Source: Phoronis ovalis
Taxonomy: Eukaryota; Phoronida; Phoronidae
NCBI GenBank assembly: GCA_028565635.1
Contig: JAOXYB010022903.1
Span: 1-16,759 of the forward strand
DNA length: 16,759 nt
Reading direction: 5' to 3'
Shown here in pieces: positions 7,737 to 16,759 of the stretch; positions within the stretch are counted from its first letter, which is position 1, and the number at the start of each line of letters is the position of its first letter. The position numbers and the translations under genes were made by a program. Under the pieces are notes generated by a model that was not told the origin of the DNA, made no database searches, and saw only the letters and a list, made by a program, of their open reading frames with translations.

Positions 7737-10700
7737 ATGGAAGAAGTTTGGATGTTACTACTTTTATCATTTACGATGTTGGTGGGATGTTTTCTGGCTG
7801 GCTCCATTCCCCTTGCTATGTCACTGTCAGAGGTACATTTCTTAAATAAAAAAAATATATAGATTATATTGACAGCACGTGCGTAACAGGTTCTTAATTA
7901 GCTATTCTTATAGCGTATAGTCTGTTGAAAAAGTTAACGTATAACGAGCTGTACATAGCATATAACTATCGAAAAGAACAGCCCGATACGGGAACAGATT
8001 GTCTGACACTCTGACAGTGTTGTTTTGTTGAATTGAAATGTTATCATTCATTCATTTGATCATTGTCGCCTCATTGTCTCGGGGGAGGAGTTACTTTTAG
8101 TGGGGGTGTGAAAATGTTGAATTTTTATTGTATAGCTCTTACATTTTTTTGGATTGCTACCATAAAAAGTTCAAAAATGTTAATTGCTACCCACTGCTTA
8201 CAGTAAGTAATTTGGATTATTAATTAAACCACTGACAGCACCAGGCTTGTAGGCCCCTATCCATATTACATAGGTTTTGGAATTTAGTTTGTACCAGTCA
8301 GTTTGCTTAAAAATGGGTTGCAACTGAAATGTTTTTAAATTTAGTCATGCCCAGCTCCTGTCTCAGAGTGGTCGAAGTTTGAAAACACTAGCTTGATTGA
8401 ATAAATGAACTTCACACACATTTATATTCCTGTCTATTGCTGGACTCTTCTGCTTCTTATACCATCATAGCTAGTTAACTTTATCAAAGCTACCGCGACA
8501 GAGCAAGCATAAATTTTATGATCCAAAGCACTCTTGAATGTCCATCATCCAGTGCATGGCTATTGCACATGCATGAAGGCTAGTTGAACTTAAGCCACTC
8601 TGAGGAGCTGGTCATGCTTCTACAGGCAAGCCGTAGGGTCAAGTGTTCAGGACTATCCCTATATTTCTTAAAAATTGGATTGGATTTGCAACCACAAGCT
8701 AAAATTTTGGATTGGGTTGGGCAGCATATTCCCGTATTCAAAAAAAACATTAATGGCTCCCCCAGTCATTGTCAGTCTTTCATGGAAGAGCAAAACTTTC
8801 ATGCTAAGAATGTTATAAATGAATAGAGTGGTCGCTTGCTCTGACTATCAGTGTGGGTCATTTAAGAGTGTGATTACACTGAAGGAATGAGCGTTATTTT
8901 ATTTGTTGGATATAATTTATAAGTTGCAGTAAATTTCTTATAGAAGATCCCAGGGTACTTGAAGTTTTTTCGCATGGCTGTCTGCAAATCCAATATTTAA
9001 GCTAGCGATGGCGAACCAAATCCAAATTTATGCAAACATAGTGGTAACCAGCAAATCAAAATTTAAAAGTAATTCACATGTTTTGAAAGTTACAAGTAGC
9101 AATCCAAATTTTTTCAACAATCTGTGGTAATTGAATTTCTGAAGAGTAGCAATCCAGCAATAAAAAGTAAAAAATTCAAAATTCTCACTGTTTTAAAGTC
9201 AAATGTTAGTCTGTGTTCAAAGTTCCAGAGTTCAGGAAAGGTTCACAAGGAATGGTCACCACAAATGTACTAAACATTGTTTTTACACTTATTATAAGTG
9301 CAGCAATTATTATCTTGAAAGAGTTAATTTTTATCTGTCCAGGTTATCTGAAATAAGTAAATAATAAACCTGGAAGGGTGATAATTGTTAAACTAAACAT
9401 GTGTGGTGTGGAAATCAGCAGAATGTTTAAAAATAAATGTTTACAACTTGAGAGTCTCCTGCACAGACTGGATTGCTTATAAGTGCATAGACTAGCAGTT
9501 GCTTTAATAGTCAGCTTGTGGATTAAAAAAATTAAATCAATGTTTTAAAAATGTGATTCTTTATAAGATGTACTTGTGCCTTACAGGTAATTATACCACT
9601 AAAATTAAGTTTCTTTTATTGATATGAGTGATTGTACTATGTACATGTTCAATGTCATGGCCATACATGAGGGTTACAGCAAGGAGGTAAATAAAAAAAA
9701 CACGCTTTTTAACTGAGACATTGTTTTATTTGTTAAAGCAGGGGGAGGGGACTCTCATAAGTGACTGTACATGTGCCGCCCCCTTTTTCAACCTTGGTTT
9801 TTATACCATTGGACATCTTTTCTATGTTTATTTGACTATTTTTACTGTGGGGGGGGGGGGGGGCTTTTTTTGCCTATTTCTTGAATTTTTTTTCCATTAA
9901 TTTTTTACCACAGGTGTACTTTTTGAGATTTTTTTTATCATGGGGTATGGTTTTTGCAAATAACTTTTTACTATGGGGAATATTTTTGGAATGCAATTTT
10001 TACCATGGGTTAAGAGTTTTTTACCTGGGGCCTCACTCCTCTTCAAGTACCCCCCTGAGTTGTATCTGAAGTACATCAAAGTAATTTCCTGAAATGTAAC
10101 CATGATCTTGTTTTATGTGTAGGACAAGTTACGATTGGTGTCAGTGCTAGGAGCAGGATTATTAGTTGGAACTTCATTAACAGTCATCATACCAGAAGGT
10201 GTTAACATGCTGTATGAAACAGCTGAACATAGTGAGTACATTGATACTTATGATATTAGGTAACCCGCTGCTATGAACCATGTGCCGTTGGATTATTTTG
10301 TAGATTTCCTAAAACACCTGGTGTTTGTAATTAATCATTTCGCTGAAACCCACTAATTGTCCACGTTTTCTGCATGTATGAGCTCTGTATATCGTTGCTT
10401 TCTTTTTCAGGAAATTCTCATTCTCATCACGATGAACATAAATCAGAAGCTGCTGTGGCAGGACCAGAACTAAAAACAGAAACTCTAGACCATGGAAGCC
10501 ATGCTCATGTAGAAATGCACAGTTTAATAGGTGTAGCTCTTGTATTAGGATTTATATTTATGTTGCTAGTGGATCAGTTGTCTGGTGGAATGCATTCTCA
10601 CTCAACTACAGGTTTGGTTTTAAATAATAAAAAGCATATTAAAAATAAACATATTGTAGTACCGGAGTGGTAAGAGCCTCCTATTGGCTGTGGCTAATGG

Positions 10701-13700
10701 AGATATTCTGTTTGGCTTAGTACTAATAGTGCTGGACTGAAGAGTGAGAGGTCTGGAGTTCGAGCCCTGTTTCCAGTGAACAACAGAATATAGAAATATA
10801 ATATATTGTTACAGTGTGGATACTGTATGATCTCCGTTCAATGAAGAAAATAATGTTATGTAATTTCAATTTTAGCTAATCATGCAATTAAACATTTTTG
10901 ATGGCTTGACTATCAGAAATTTCAGTCAAATGAAATGAAGAAAACAATATAACTTCAAATATTCTGTATGAGTAATTATGAAAAAACACAGTTTATGTTT
11001 GATATTGTTAATTTGCAATTTGCAAATAAAAGTAGTGATCAGATTATAAGGAAATTGAAGTAAGTGACAAAACTAATTGATTAAAAAATATTTTTGGTAA
11101 AAAAATCTAACTTTAAAGTAATGAAAGTAAAATAAAGAAAATAGGTATACGTAACAATGTTATAATTACCGTGTTATTTATAACTATTGTTGGGAAGGAC
11201 AACAAATATAGTTATGGGGGTTCGGGTTATATAAAGTTGCAATTATTGAGAAAGAGGGAGGAAGGAAGAGTTTGTTTTACAGGCATGTATTAGTGGAGGG
11301 TATGTGAAAAAAATTTAGTATAGGATAGGGGGAGGAGGCAATGGATTTTCATGTCCCCCCCCCCGATAATCTTTAATGGAACAGCCCTGAATACCACACA
11401 ATTTGTAACTAGTCATCTCATTATCAGAAAAATGGACAATTAAAGTAAAAAATAAATGTTATTAGTCATATTAAAATAGTAATAATATCTGTAAACAAAT
11501 TGAAAAGAAAGATATATTTACAGTAAATGGTTCTCTAACAAATACTTATGAAATAAGCTTTTAAAATATTTGTTACATATAATGTATAATAGAGTTTTAC
11601 CAGAATTATTGTAAACAGTATTTTGGGCAACTTTCTCTTTTATTTTGGTACTTGGGTGAATTTTTAAAAAATACGGAAACCAAAATAAATTTGTAATTCA
11701 AACTACTAGTAGATGAAAGCAGTGGCTCTGACATTATTTGGTATGCTATTGCTATTATGCTCCTATTCTTTGGGTGATTGCTAATCTGGATCAATGTCTG
11801 CAGTTGTAGTCCAAAACTGATTTTTGGAAATTAATACTATATAGACTGTGTTTGCTACAGTTTTTGTATTTGCATATGATTCTTTGTTCATTTAGATACT
11901 GAAGCAGCCACTACTTCTACAACAACACAAAACAGAAATAAAATGACTGCCACATTAGGTCTGGTCGTACATGCTGCAGGTATGTATTCCAAGGCATGAA
12001 CAGATTGATGGTGCCACCAGTCACACCCAAAAATGTCCACATTTTGTGAATGATCAATTTATAATATGCAGTTCTGCATGCACTCACATGATTCATTTGC
12101 AAAAAAACAGAACTGAGAATTACTCATGGTTTATTGACTAATGGTGCCAAATAGTGTGTTCTTTCTTTGTAGAATTTTGGAGCCACCATTGAATCTCTTT
12201 AGTATGTAGTTCTGTAGGTAATAGTAAGTTTTCAAATGCACTTTGTATTTCTTTTCACTGTAAAATACATATTTTTGTTTTTCAGCTGATGGCATAGCCT
12301 TAGGTGCCGCCGCCACAACCTCACAAACACATGTAGAGATGATTGTATTTATAGCAATAATGTTACATAAGGTAATAGTTGAATTACATAGAGTACATGC
12401 AAAAATCTTAGTAATTTTGAAAAATGAACATTCTGTAGGCCAGTCATTGGTCTGTACAGTTCAGTGCGAACATTTGTTTTGCCATGTTTTGTAAATTGTG
12501 CTACTGTAACGAGATTTGCTAGTAATATTTGTTTTAATGCTAGTTGGCAACAATGGGTATTCACTAATTCACTAATCTAGGCTTTGTCTTTGGCAGACAT
12601 GCAGACAGTTCTTCTTAAGAACTTCATTATAGGATTTCTCATATTTCAGTGTAATTTTGAAGCACATGTTACTGTGGTGTAACTTTTATGTTTAGGCACC
12701 TGCAGCATTTGGTTTAGTGTCTTTTCTGCTACATGATGGGCTGGATAGGAATAGGATACGAAAACATCTAGCTGCATTCTCAGCTGCTGCTCCTCTTTTA
12801 GCTATTCTTACTTATTTTGGTTTAAGTCAAGTAAGTACACTTTATTAGATTTATTAGTATGCCATAGTTTACTTACATATATCCTGTAATGCTGTGATAA
12901 CCCATAACTACTGTATATGTAGTTCCCTTTATTTTCACGGTCTCCTAATTTCGCAAATTTGTTCAAAAGTCTCTTTCGCGAGTATTAAATTACGCAAATT
13001 ATCAACTTCAAGTGACCTGTTTTTCTAAACCTGTCACATGCAAAAATTGTGAGATTTGTGATAGACAATGGCAATACAAAAGCAGTGAAAAGCTACGCAA
13101 TGGAAGGGTGTACCAAACAGTTTAATACTATCCACAGAAGCAAGAGAAATAATTTTATATAAAGACAGAACATTATTACAGAAAAATGGAGGTTCTCTGG
13201 TGCTCAGTAAATCATGAGCAAAGTAATTTCTTCTTAAACATCAGAAAGGTGCACAAAGTCCGCTCGGGAAATTGCAATAGATTTTAATACTTAATCCTTA
13301 GGACTTTCATTTGAATCAGACTTTATTTAATGTAACACATTCTTTTGATATTTCTTTGTGGTTTTAATGAATGTGAATAAAGGTGGTGAGTACTAAATTT
13401 TTTAAATGTGTTGTTGTTTTTCTTAAAATTTCAAAATGGCAGATCACCATGATTTGGATGGGTGCTGCCATATTGGAATTGCCGATCCTATAAAATTAAA
13501 GGGATTTATAGTTACAATTTAATATATTAGTCATTACTTATAAACTGTCTAGTGACCACGAGTGATGCAAATAATTCTGTTGCTGCTTAAATTTCCGTCT
13601 GTCTGAACTAGTAAATCACTAGGTGTATTTGAAACTTGTAGTTGTGATTCATGATTTTGTTGGTTAATAGTGAAATTAAAACTGTCTTTCTAGCACAATT

Positions 13701-14118
13701 TGACCTGGCCTTTCACTTAGAATTCAGCATTTTCTGCCAATGGTGTTTTCAATGACATGTTCATTAGGATACAATTAAAAACATGGAATGCCAAAATAAT
13801 TACTTAACAAAGTGTGAAAACCCCCCAGATATCCTAACAAAAATCTAATGTTTTATTTTTTTCTTCCAGCAAGACAAAGAGAAGTTAACTGATATAAATG
13901 CCACAGGACTTGCTATGTTATTTAGTGCTGGTACATTTCTATATGTATCAACAGTACATGTTTTACCTGAAATAGCTAAAATGGGACACACTCACACTTC
14001 AGGTCCTAATGGAAATGTTATAGTTCGGGAGCAACATGGATTTAGCAAAATAGAACTGCTAGCATTAGTTGTAGGCTCATTGTTACCCCTTGTGTTATCA
14101 CTTGGACATCATCACTAG
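7737..14118 (+). CDS. SLC39A9: Zinc transporter ZIP9 (SLC39A9), complete, 7 coding exons
   Basis: Exons: 7737-7832, 10123-10231, 10411-10611, 11896-11979, 12286-12371, 12696-12830 and 13870-14118 (TAG). All introns are GT-AG and the joined frame gives 319 residues; human ZIP9 has 307. ZIP9 moves zinc into the cytosol from the Golgi lumen or cell exterior and is also reported as a membrane androgen receptor in vertebrates. Membrane segments: 5-28, 37-59 ([10 protein letters not shown], then IIPEG), 106-124, 153-173, 180-204, 217-235, then two in the last exon. The metal-site helices are visible as HAAADG (H161, D165) and MLHKAPAAFG (H191), the ZIP9-type replacement of the HExxH motif of other ZIPs. 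His-rich loops lie at 72-105 and 130-132, and the protein ends GHHH. N247-A-T matches a conserved glycosylation site. The start at 7737 (context AATATGG) aligns with the human start; an in-frame ATG at 7710 would add nine residues. Confidence 0.96.
8081..8765 (-). repeat. GTAGCAATCC-family element, copy 2, interrupted
   Basis: Read on the minus strand, 8765-8655 matches the start of copy 1 (CCCAACCCAATCCAAAATTT, then AGCTTGTGG) and 8225-8081 matches its end (AATCCAAATTAC, AAGCAGTGGGTAGCAAT, TGGTAGCAATCCAAAA and GTAACTCCTCCCCC). The interior is lengthened by a nested inverted-repeat element at 8346-8616. It lies in SLC39A9 intron 1, in the opposite orientation to copy 1. Confidence 0.7.
8346..8616. 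mobile_element. Nested MITE-like element with terminal inverted repeats of about 35 bp
   Basis: The left end 8346-8383 starts CATGCCCAGCTCCTGTCTCA and continues GAGTGG, GAAGTTTGAA. The inverse complement of the right end (8616-8585) starts CATGACCAGCTCCTCAGAGT and continues GG, TTAAGTTCAA. They match apart from a three-base gap and a few substitutions. The 270-base unit has no transposase and interrupts repeat copy 2, so it inserted later. A clear target-site duplication is not visible. Confidence 0.65.
8990..9200 (+). repeat. GTAGCAATCC-family element, copy 3, partial
   Basis: GAACCAAATCCAAATTTATG, TGGTAACCAGCAAATCAAAA, AAGTAGCAATCCAAATTTTT and GAGTAGCAATCCAGCAATAA recur in the order seen in the end of copy 1, followed by AAAAATTCAAAATTCTCA. 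Neither end is sharply defined. It lies in SLC39A9 intron 1. Confidence 0.55.
9839..10035 (+). repeat. Degenerate minisatellite, TTTTTACCATGGGG units, with a 15-G run
   Basis: Units of the form TTTTTACNATGGGG recur near 9839, 9903, 9931, 9965, 9998 and 10018, roughly 20 to 65 bases apart and most often about 34. A run of 15 G occupies 9849-9863. The array ends GGGGCCTCACTCCTC. Its pyrimidine/purine bias produces short open frames on both strands that are not genes. It lies 90 bases before SLC39A9 exon 2. Confidence 0.6.
10703..10791 (+). repeat. tRNA-derived SINE head with Pol III A and B boxes
   Basis: TGGCTTAGTAC at 10713-10723 resembles the A box and GAGTTCGAGCC at 10756-10766 the B box, 43 bases apart as in a tRNA gene. 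Between them lies GGACTGAAGAG, carrying the anticodon-loop sequence CTGAAGA of tRNA-Phe(GAA), followed by AGGTC in the variable-loop position. The anticodon and T stems are mispaired, so this is not a working tRNA. A perfect 10-bp inverted repeat, ATATTCTGTT / AACAGAATAT, encloses it (10703-10712 and 10782-10791). It is in SLC39A9 intron 3, sense orientation. Confidence 0.5.
12927..13003 (+). repeat. CGCGA-type AT-rich repeat in SLC39A9 intron 6
   Basis: Spaced units ATTTTCACGGTC, AATTTCGCAAATTTG, CTTTCGCGAGTATTAA and ATTACGCAAATT share a TTTCGCGA core, some with a CpG changed as by methylation decay. The AAATT(N)CGCAAATT units are near-palindromes. It resembles CGCGA-rich dispersed elements I associate with marine invertebrate genomes, but I cannot name a family. 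Confidence 0.4.
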
Positions 14119-14383
14119 GGGAACATGGCATTTTTGTAACTCAGCAGTATAGTGTATCTATTAAAGGGTACAAAAAAACTTTGGTTTATACGAAAATGTA
14201 ATGTAGATTCAGGACCTAGTTGGTCAATTATTTGTGCTGCAGACAGTGTACACAAGTGAAGAGTTTACTTACTTATACAGTACAGGATAAACCTAGAAGA
14301 GACATTTGTTACATGCCGTATTGCTAGGTTTATAAATTTACATTGGTATCTTGCAGTTAACTTCAAAGCTCTATTTTAATTGA

Positions 14384-14389
14384 AATAAA
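14384..14389 (+). terminator. SLC39A9: SLC39A9 poly(A) signal
   Basis: AATAAA 266 bases after the SLC39A9 stop, followed by T-rich sequence. It is the first canonical signal downstream, giving a 3' UTR of about 0.29 kb. Confidence 0.7.
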
Positions 14390-14829
14390 TATCTATTTTA
14401 TGAATACCAAATATTTCTTGTTGATCTTTCTTGAATAATGTCAACTCAAGACCACCTGCTATTAGTGAAGTAAGAAGTGAATGTCAAACTCAGTCAATGT
14501 ACATGCTGGGACGCTCTGTTCATGATGCATAAATGTGGAAGAGGGGGCAATACACCCTCACGTATATTTGTTATGTACAAGTGCATTTCCACCAGGTGAC
14601 ACTACTTAACTCAACATGAGCTCTTCGGAAATAAAGGAGAGAAATCTGTTTTACGTGGATTAATTTTAGCAAAAGCTAAACGTGGCGACAATAAAATTAT
14701 TTTCAAGTGTATAATTCTAAACTACCTTTTCCACTAGTTATAAATATTTTAATGTTTTACTTCTTAAAGTATTTAATGTGTATCTTTTATGCATTTAAAA
14801 TGGTAGCTATCATTATACTTTTAATATAA

Positions 14830-15078
14830 TTATTTCTTATCCGGATTCCATATTCTGAAGCCATTTGGACTATTGAGACTGTAAGCTGCTGTTTGGTGCT
14901 GGCGTAAGGTGGCTGGTCTCATGTTATTCCCCCAAAAATGAGGCGGAATACTCGGATATTTCTTGTAGTAGCGGGTATATGGGTGGTGTGTATAGTGTAC
15001 TATATATTTACAATTAACGATGGTCCGGTAAGTTAACAATTGCAATTTTACAATAAAGGAAGTAGGTAAATGACGCAT
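14830..15078 (-). CDS. Unidentified minus-strand ORF, possible terminal exon
   Basis: 82 codons are open from an ATG at 15078 to a TAA at 14830. The last 55 or so codons (14830-14995) are visibly GC-richer than their surroundings and encode an aromatic, proline- and arginine-containing stretch (YTRYYKKYPSIPPHFW, then RPATLRQHQ and a C-terminal FRIWNPDKK). A possible acceptor (taaatatatag) precedes that part on the minus strand, though its pyrimidine tract is poor. ATTAAA follows the stop within ten bases. I recognise no family. It could be the last exon of a gene entering from the right, a small single-exon gene or chance. Confidence 0.3.
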   Translation of the reverse strand: MRHLPTSFIVKLQLLTYRTIVNCKYIVHYTHHPYTRYYKKYPSIPPHFWGNNMRPATLRQHQTAAYSLNSPNGFRIWNPDKK

Positions 15079-15456
15079 GGCGTTGCCAGATAGAAGTGTT
15101 ACTTTGTAATAAGTTTTATCTACTTGTGGGAATTGTATGACTACATTGTTACCTTTGTAAGAGATCTAAAAACTTCATCACAAAACAACATATTAATATT
15201 ATGCCCCAAAGCCCAATGATATTAAAAGCATGCGAGCCTATATGTATAGGCCGATATGTATAAGCGTTTCGATTAAGAAAAGTTTAAAGTTAGACCTAGG
15301 TAAAAGTTTTAGTATTATATTAATTAGATATAATTCATTTAAAGTTTTATTATAAAAATAATTCACTTCAAGCACATTATCTCAGTATCTGAAAATGCTC
15401 CAATAGTTTCTCTGATTTTAAATAGGCCTGAGGCTATTCAGTGGAGCTACTTTAAT

Positions 15457-15830
15457 TTAGGCCTAAAATAAAAAGTTGTGTTTCCAGTAACGATGTGAAA
15501 AAAATAGGGTAGGTAGGTAGGAAATTTTTTTATTTAAAAAAATTTAACTGAGGAGAAGTACAGGGAGAAATATTGGAGTTTGTGTTTGCAGAAGATAGAC
15601 ATGTTACCAGGGAACTATCTTATTTTGCTGAATTCGAAGTCTGAGCCATCGATACCAGCTGGAAGATCCGAACTGTTGTCCATAATAATTTTTCAGTGAT
15701 CTGCGTGATATTTTACGTTTTTTAGCAGTTTATATATGTGCATACAAACAGAAAATCATTGTGTAGGGTCTAAAAATTAGAGTTGGTTTGTTACTGGAAA
15801 CAAACAAACTTTTTATTTTAGGCCTGGTGT
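15457..15830. mobile_element. Inverted-repeat element with GGCCTAAAATAAAAAG ends
   Basis: The left end reads GGCCTAAAATAAAAAGTTG, then TGTTTCCAGTAAC. The inverse complement of the right end (15830-15785) reads GGCCTAAAATAAAAAGTTTG, then TTTGTTTCCAGTAAC. The arms are about 40 bases, nearly identical, and enclose roughly 280 bases with no transposase. The left arm continues into GATGTGAAAAAA and GTAGGTAGGTAGG, shared with 357-425. This is most simply a MITE or two copies inserted head to head. Confidence 0.6.
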
Positions 15831-16179
15831 CTAGGATATACTCTTGGCCAGTAGTTATCAATTCCAACAGGAATTTCAAAGTAACTGTCACTTCAGGTTG
15901 TTTTTTTACATTTTTATAACATTTAAAAATATTGACCCTGCATTTCTGTGAAGTGTGACACATATTAACCCTGCCACCTGTTGTAGGTGTATATGAAAAC
16001 TCCACATTGGTACTGGAACACTTACTAATTTCTTTTATCTTTCAGCCAGTTTATTTTTCGTGAATATTACTCTTGAGACATACATTATTAGAGAAGCCGG
16101 CTATGTTAATTCATTATATGTTAGTGCTCTAATTGTTGTGTTTCATTAATTGAAATAATTAATTATTAACAATTATTTT

Positions 16180-16440
16180 GTGTGAACTCTTTAAAGGGAC
16201 ACTTCCACTAATTATCAGAATATTTGTTTGCCACATGTTATCTTTCAAAAAAAGGTTTAGAGCTGCTCTCTTCATGATGTCCAATTTTACCGGAAGATTC
16301 ATAGTTCCATTCCAAAGAATGTTGCAAAATTCACATGTCGCCATATATGTAGGTCCACCTAAATTCCACACTTTCACCAGTTTGTACAGGCTTGCACAAG
16401 ACAGTTTGACAGGTGAATAAGTGCCTAATTGTGAATGACA
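16180..16440. other. Long frames open on both strands; probable repeat fragment
   Basis: Both strands have open frames of 80 to 96 codons over the same 250 bases. The segment starts TTTAAAGGGACACTTCC, a type of edge common in dispersed invertebrate repeats. No splice, promoter or recognised protein supports either frame. I list it because it is the only stretch near the right edge with coding-like openness. Confidence 0.3.
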
Positions 16441-16759
16441 TGACACCAACTTGGAAACCGTATATATACATGGCTATGTTGAAAGATTCTGGGAACGCAT
16501 CTTTACGTTTTTATTTATATCTCAAATCATAATGTAAGCCTCATCATCATCATTTTCAAAAATTTCTTTTACCACCACAGATGTTAAGGGGAATCATTTG
16601 TACACTGTATTATAGTCTATCCCTGATATATATTTCAATCTGAACATATACATTGAAAAAAAAAATCTTTGTATGAAGTATACAAACCCTATGTTGGTTT
16701 TTTTTAGTCCAAATTATTGTTTGACTAATAATAAAGATGGAAATGCTTAAAACTATGAC

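Larger units (their letters stand above)
14390..16759. other. Gene-poor region downstream of SLC39A9
   Basis: Apart from the unidentified ORF at 14830-15078, the inverted-repeat element at 15457-15830 and the open frames near 16.2-16.4 kb, this is AT-rich sequence with no gene I can support. A further fragment at about 16699-16731 (TTTTTTAGTCCAAATTATTG) resembles 530-565, which belongs to the end of the first dispersed repeat copy. A short TCATCATCATCAT run occurs near 16541. Confidence 0.5.

Noticed and set aside
8584-8826. 80-codon plus ORF
   Set aside because: It runs from the right end of the nested MITE through the inverted GTAGCAATCC element; it is repeat sequence.
9881-10103. ORFs on both strands in the T/G minisatellite
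   Set aside because: They are low-complexity products of the repeat units.
10374-10410. ATG at 10374 as start of a separate His-rich protein
   Set aside because: The frame from 10411 on is ZIP9 exon 3; the codons before it are intron ending in tctttttcag.
10703-10791. A functional tRNA-Phe gene
   Set aside because: T-stem and anticodon-stem pairs are mostly broken and the acceptor pairing is not in tRNA register.
11917-12564. Minus-strand ORFs opposite ZIP9 exons 4 and 5
   Set aside because: They are antisense shadows of exons and introns, with no splice or protein support.
15730-16005. 91-codon minus ORF
   Set aside because: Its 3' part is the right arm of the inverted-repeat element, and the rest has no family resemblance.
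1-16759. CRISPR array, phage, operon or other bacterial-type system
   Set aside because: Genes are spliced, repeats are not regularly spaced with unique spacers, and no bacterial gene is present.

Overview
The window is AT-rich animal nuclear DNA with spliced genes, GT-AG introns, AATAAA poly(A) signals and many short dispersed repeats. Three conserved animal genes can be read exon by exon. Repeat content and intron sizes would suit a marine invertebrate, possibly a bivalve mollusc; the phylum is a guess, Metazoa is not.

Layout: (1) 1-2390, plus strand: the last three coding exons of a sororin (CDCA5) homologue, the cohesin-protecting factor; its 5' part lies outside the window. (2) 2880-7375, minus strand: ERH (enhancer of rudimentary homologue), four exons, 101 residues, complete; its first coding exon carries only the ATG. 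Sororin and ERH converge tail to tail. (3) 7376-7736: a compact divergent promoter region of about 0.35 kb with YY1-like and CTCF-like sequence matches. (4) 7737-14118, plus strand: SLC39A9 (ZIP9 zinc transporter), seven coding exons, 319 residues, complete. (5) 14390-16759: gene-poor sequence holding dispersed and inverted repeats plus one unidentified minus-strand ORF of slightly protein-like composition.

ERH and SLC39A9 are also head-to-head neighbours on human chromosome 14q24, so this is probably an ancient conserved bidirectional gene pair. Introns hold several unnamed repeat families: a GTAGCAATCC-type element in three copies (one interrupted by a nested inverted-repeat element), a GGCCTAAAATAAAAAG inverted-repeat family, a tRNA-derived SINE-like head, a TTTTTACCATGGGG minisatellite and a CGCGA-type repeat. 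The three identified genes do not form a pathway: sororin acts in sister-chromatid cohesion, ERH in nuclear RNA processing and decay, and ZIP9 in zinc transport. I see no operon, CRISPR array, phage, virus or other bacterial-type system, and no clear new biological system; the most open questions are two unassigned ORFs and the repeat families.
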